15,389 nucleotides of DNA from an uncultured Lachnospiraceae bacterium. GTDB taxonomy: Bacteria > Bacillota > Clostridia > Lachnospirales > Lachnospiraceae. Below the pieces are notes generated by a model. That model was not told the origin of the DNA. It saw only the letters and a list, made by a program, of their open reading frames with translations, and ran no database searches. The stretch is taken from assembly GCA_902803635.1 (NCBI GenBank), contig CADCQU010000329.1:1-15389 (forward strand), written 5' to 3'. The position numbers were made by a program, and so were the translations under genes. Each line of letters begins with the position of its first letter. Positions within the stretch are counted from its first letter, which is position 1. Shown piece after piece: positions 14,097 to 15,389 of the stretch.

Positions 14097-15266
14097 TCAG
14101 GGGTAAATTTCTGCGAGAAGCCTCTCATTCTCCTCCCGCGTGCGAACCGCGGTGCGGTACCAGGTGGCATCGAGCCCCCGGAAGTTTGCGCAGCTCCGGA
14201 GGAGGATGCCTCGCTCCTGAAGACGAGGGCCAAGTTCTTCATCCGCCTGAAAAAGCAGGAAATTCGCCTCGCCGGGAAGCACGTGAAAGCCAAGGTTGGA
14301 GAGTCTGGCCCTGAGGAACTCCCGTTCCGTCCGTACGAGTTCCGCAAGCCTCTCCTCGTATCTTTCATCGTTAAGGGCGGCCACCCCCGCCGCCTCGGCG
14401 ACCGAGGAGACACCCCACGGCGGCCCCGCGTTTTGCATTCTCATTAGAAGCTTCTCGTCATTCGATACTGCATATCCCAGCCGCAGCCCGGCCATGCCGT
14501 AGAACTTCGTAAATGCCCGAAGAAGGATCAGTGAACCTCCCGAACCCTCCGCACATGCGATGGCCATTAGCAGGCTATCTTGCCGCTCTCTTGCAACAAA
14601 AGGCAGAAAGCATTCGTCCACTAAGAGCACGGCTCCGACTTCCCGGCACCTTGCCCAGACCTTCCCCAGCAAATCCCGCGGCCAGAGCATGCCGGTCGGA
14701 TTGTTCGGGTTGCAAATGAAGACCAGCCCGACCTCCTCCGTAATTTCTGAAAGAAATGCCTCCGAAGGCAAAAAGTTCTCCTTCGCGTCCAACAGAAAGT
14801 GCCGTATCTCCGCACAGCCAGCCGCCGCAAGTGCCCTTTCATATTCGGCAAATGTCGGCTCCGCAAGGACTGCGGCCTTCGGCTGCACGGCAAATGCGAG
14901 CCGATAAATGAGATCCGCCGCTCCGTTTCCGCAAAGTATCTGCGAGGGAGAAATTCTTTTTTTTACATGCTTCTTCCGTGCGCCAGCTTTTTCCGCATGC
15001 TTCTCCGAAAGCCCGGCTGCGTGACTGGGGGAGACCGAAAATGTTGCTTCTTCCGTGAGCTTCTCCGCAAGCACCGCCCGCAGACGTCGGCATTCCGGGT
15101 CTGGGTAGAGATGCGCATTTGCAAGAGCCTCCCGAGCGGCAGCCCTTGCGGCAGGCGACAGACCTAACGGGGAGACATTTGCCGAAAAATCAAGCGGGGC
15201 CTCTCCTCGTTCCAAGTATGGATATATGTTTCCCCCATGCGCATATATTTTATCTCCCTTCTGCAA
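14097..15266 (-). CDS. cobD: CobD-like threonine-phosphate decarboxylase (class I/II PLP aminotransferase fold) with an internal insertion
   Basis: 389 residues from a TTG at 15266. The N-terminus HGGNIYPYL...LDFSANVSPLGL is the CobD hallmark. PLP-site features: GNGAADLIY (113-121), NPNNPTG (186-192), D217 in LLVDECF, Schiff-base K254 in AFTKFYGMAGLRLGY, and R262 in the same stretch. CobD makes (R)-1-amino-2-propanol phosphate for the cobalamin nucleotide loop; the nearest alternative is histidinol-phosphate aminotransferase. Residues about 71-104 are an extra hydrophilic segment (several H, K and R, including KKHVKKR) between the small-domain helix and the GNG strand; most relatives are about 360 residues without it. 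No other cobalamin gene is in the window, so the pathway cannot be confirmed here. Confidence 0.75.
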   Translation of the reverse strand: MQKGDKIYAHGGNIYPYLERGEAPLDFSANVSPLGLSPAARAAAREALANAHLYPDPECRRLRAVLAEKLTEEATFSVSPSHAAGLSEKHAEKAGARKKHVKKRISPSQILCGNGAADLIYRLAFAVQPKAAVLAEPTFAEYERALAAAGCAEIRHFLLDAKENFLPSEAFLSEITEEVGLVFICNPNNPTGMLWPRDLLGKVWARCREVGAVLLVDECFLPFVARERQDSLLMAIACAEGSGGSLILLRAFTKFYGMAGLRLGYAVSNDEKLLMRMQNAGPPWGVSSVAEAAGVAALNDERYEERLAELVRTEREFLRARLSNLGFHVLPGEANFLLFQADEELGPRLQERGILLRSCANFRGLDATWYRTAVRTREENERLLAEIYP

Positions 15267-15274
15267 AGCATGCT

Positions 15275-15281
15275 CCTCCTT
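15275..15281 (-). promoter_or_regulatory. Ribosome binding site deciding the TTG start of the CobD-like gene
   Basis: AAGGAGG, a full-consensus Shine-Dalgarno, lies 8 nt before TTG at 15266. The only ATG between them is out of frame. The longer frame from 15329 has no such site and adds residues that do not look like the family. Confidence 0.75.
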
Positions 15282-15306
15282 CGTCCTCCACCCACTCCAA
15301 CATTTT

Positions 15307-15322
15307 CTAACTGTACGGTTAG
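15307..15322. promoter_or_regulatory. 16-bp near-palindrome CTAACTGTACGGTTAG, possible operator of the CobD-like gene
   Basis: The arms CTAAC and GTTAG surround a GTAC centre, with one mismatched pair. It lies about 40 bp upstream of the TTG start. A weak promoter (TTGAGT, 18 bp, TTAGAA on the minus strand) would place it over the spacer and -10, a typical repressor position. Which regulator binds is unknown. Confidence 0.3.
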
Positions 15323-15343
15323 CCCACAACTCAACGTTTTTAT

Positions 15344-15374
15344 GTCATTCTGAGGAGCGAAGCGACGAAGAATC
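15344..15374. repeat. Short palindromic intergenic repeat, copy 2 (GAGGAGCGAAGCGA core)
   Basis: The plus strand reads GTCATTCT, then GAGGAGCGAAGCGACGA, then AGAATC. It is the same orientation as copy 1 at 1484-1508, with arms changed from ATCCT/AGGAT to ATTCT/AGAAT (a compensated base-pair swap) and a slightly longer loop. It lies upstream of the CobD-like gene, between genes. Confidence 0.7.
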
Positions 15375-15389
15375 CCGTTAACTTTGCGA

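Larger units (their letters stand above)
854..15182. repeat. Dispersed heptamer GCAAATG/CATTTGC, 32 copies
   Basis: GCAAATG on the plus strand starts at 854, 2602, 3208, 4262, 5552, 5720, 5845, 7277, 7363, 7474, 8008, 8037, 11357, 12434, 14712, 14848, 14890. CATTTGC on the plus strand starts at 3139, 4126, 5167, 5709, 7105, 7840, 8426, 8519, 9346, 10784, 10868, 10892, 11045, 15116, 15176. Counts are by eye: 17 and 15. Nineteen copies extend to GGCAAATG/CATTTGCC. Both orientations are equally used although all genes are on one strand. Confidence 0.75.

Noticed and set aside
1..15389. tRNA or rRNA genes, insertion sequences, integrase or attachment sites
   Set aside because: None seen on either strand; no transposase-like protein and no cloverleaf with a GTTCRANNC arm was recognised.

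Overview
All twelve protein genes I can support lie on the minus strand, so transcription runs from high to low coordinates. Strong Shine-Dalgarno sequences, two well-supported TTG starts, moderately high GC and the families present (zinc-ribbon/YARHG membrane protein, MBH-type Mrp operon, BsuBI/PstI-type restriction-modification) suggest a chromosomal segment of a Clostridia-type Firmicute, perhaps Lachnospiraceae. That assignment is inference from style, not from a marker gene.

Layout in transcription order: (1) 15266-14097, a CobD-like PLP enzyme with an unusual charged insertion. (2) 13848-11427, a type II restriction-modification pair (gamma-class adenine methyltransferase, then a BsuBI/PstI-like endonuclease, overlapping by 8 bp). 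It is AT-richer than its surroundings and looks acquired. (3) A clear promoter (11378-11406) driving 11270-8235, a 1011-residue single-pass membrane protein with two N-terminal zinc ribbons, three kinds of tandem repeat and a C-terminal YARHG domain. (4) A 169-nt intergenic region holding a compact three-way-junction RNA fold followed by an intrinsic-terminator-like hairpin whose 3' arm contains the ribosome binding site of the next gene. This is the architecture of a riboswitch or attenuator. (5) A tight three-gene operon (8065-4867): D-cysteine desulfhydrase/ACC deaminase-like PLP enzyme, polyprenyl-phosphate glycosyltransferase, ATP-grasp ligase. Its pathway is unknown to me, and the mix suggests nitrogen- or amino-acid-decorated lipid-linked sugar chemistry. 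(6) 4780 to beyond position 1, an Mrp-type cation/proton antiporter operon: a small two-helix protein, then MrpE, F, G, a DUF4040/MbhD protein, an MbhE-MrpB fusion, MrpC and MrpD, in the gene order of the MBH/MBX/MBS respiratory complexes rather than of Bacillus mrpABCDEFG. MrpD is cut by the window edge.

Two signals cut across genes. First, the heptamer GCAAATG (reverse complement CATTTGC) occurs 32 times by my count, almost equally on both strands and in different reading frames. About 1.6 would be expected if bases were independent at about 56% GC. It is absent from the glycosyltransferase and nearly absent from the restriction-modification genes and the repeat-rich part of the YARHG gene. 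It behaves like a genome-wide iterated DNA word (uptake-signal-like or another DNA-level function). Second, a short palindromic intergenic repeat with core GAGCGAAGCGA occurs twice (1484-1508 and 15344-15374), with compensatory changes in its arms.
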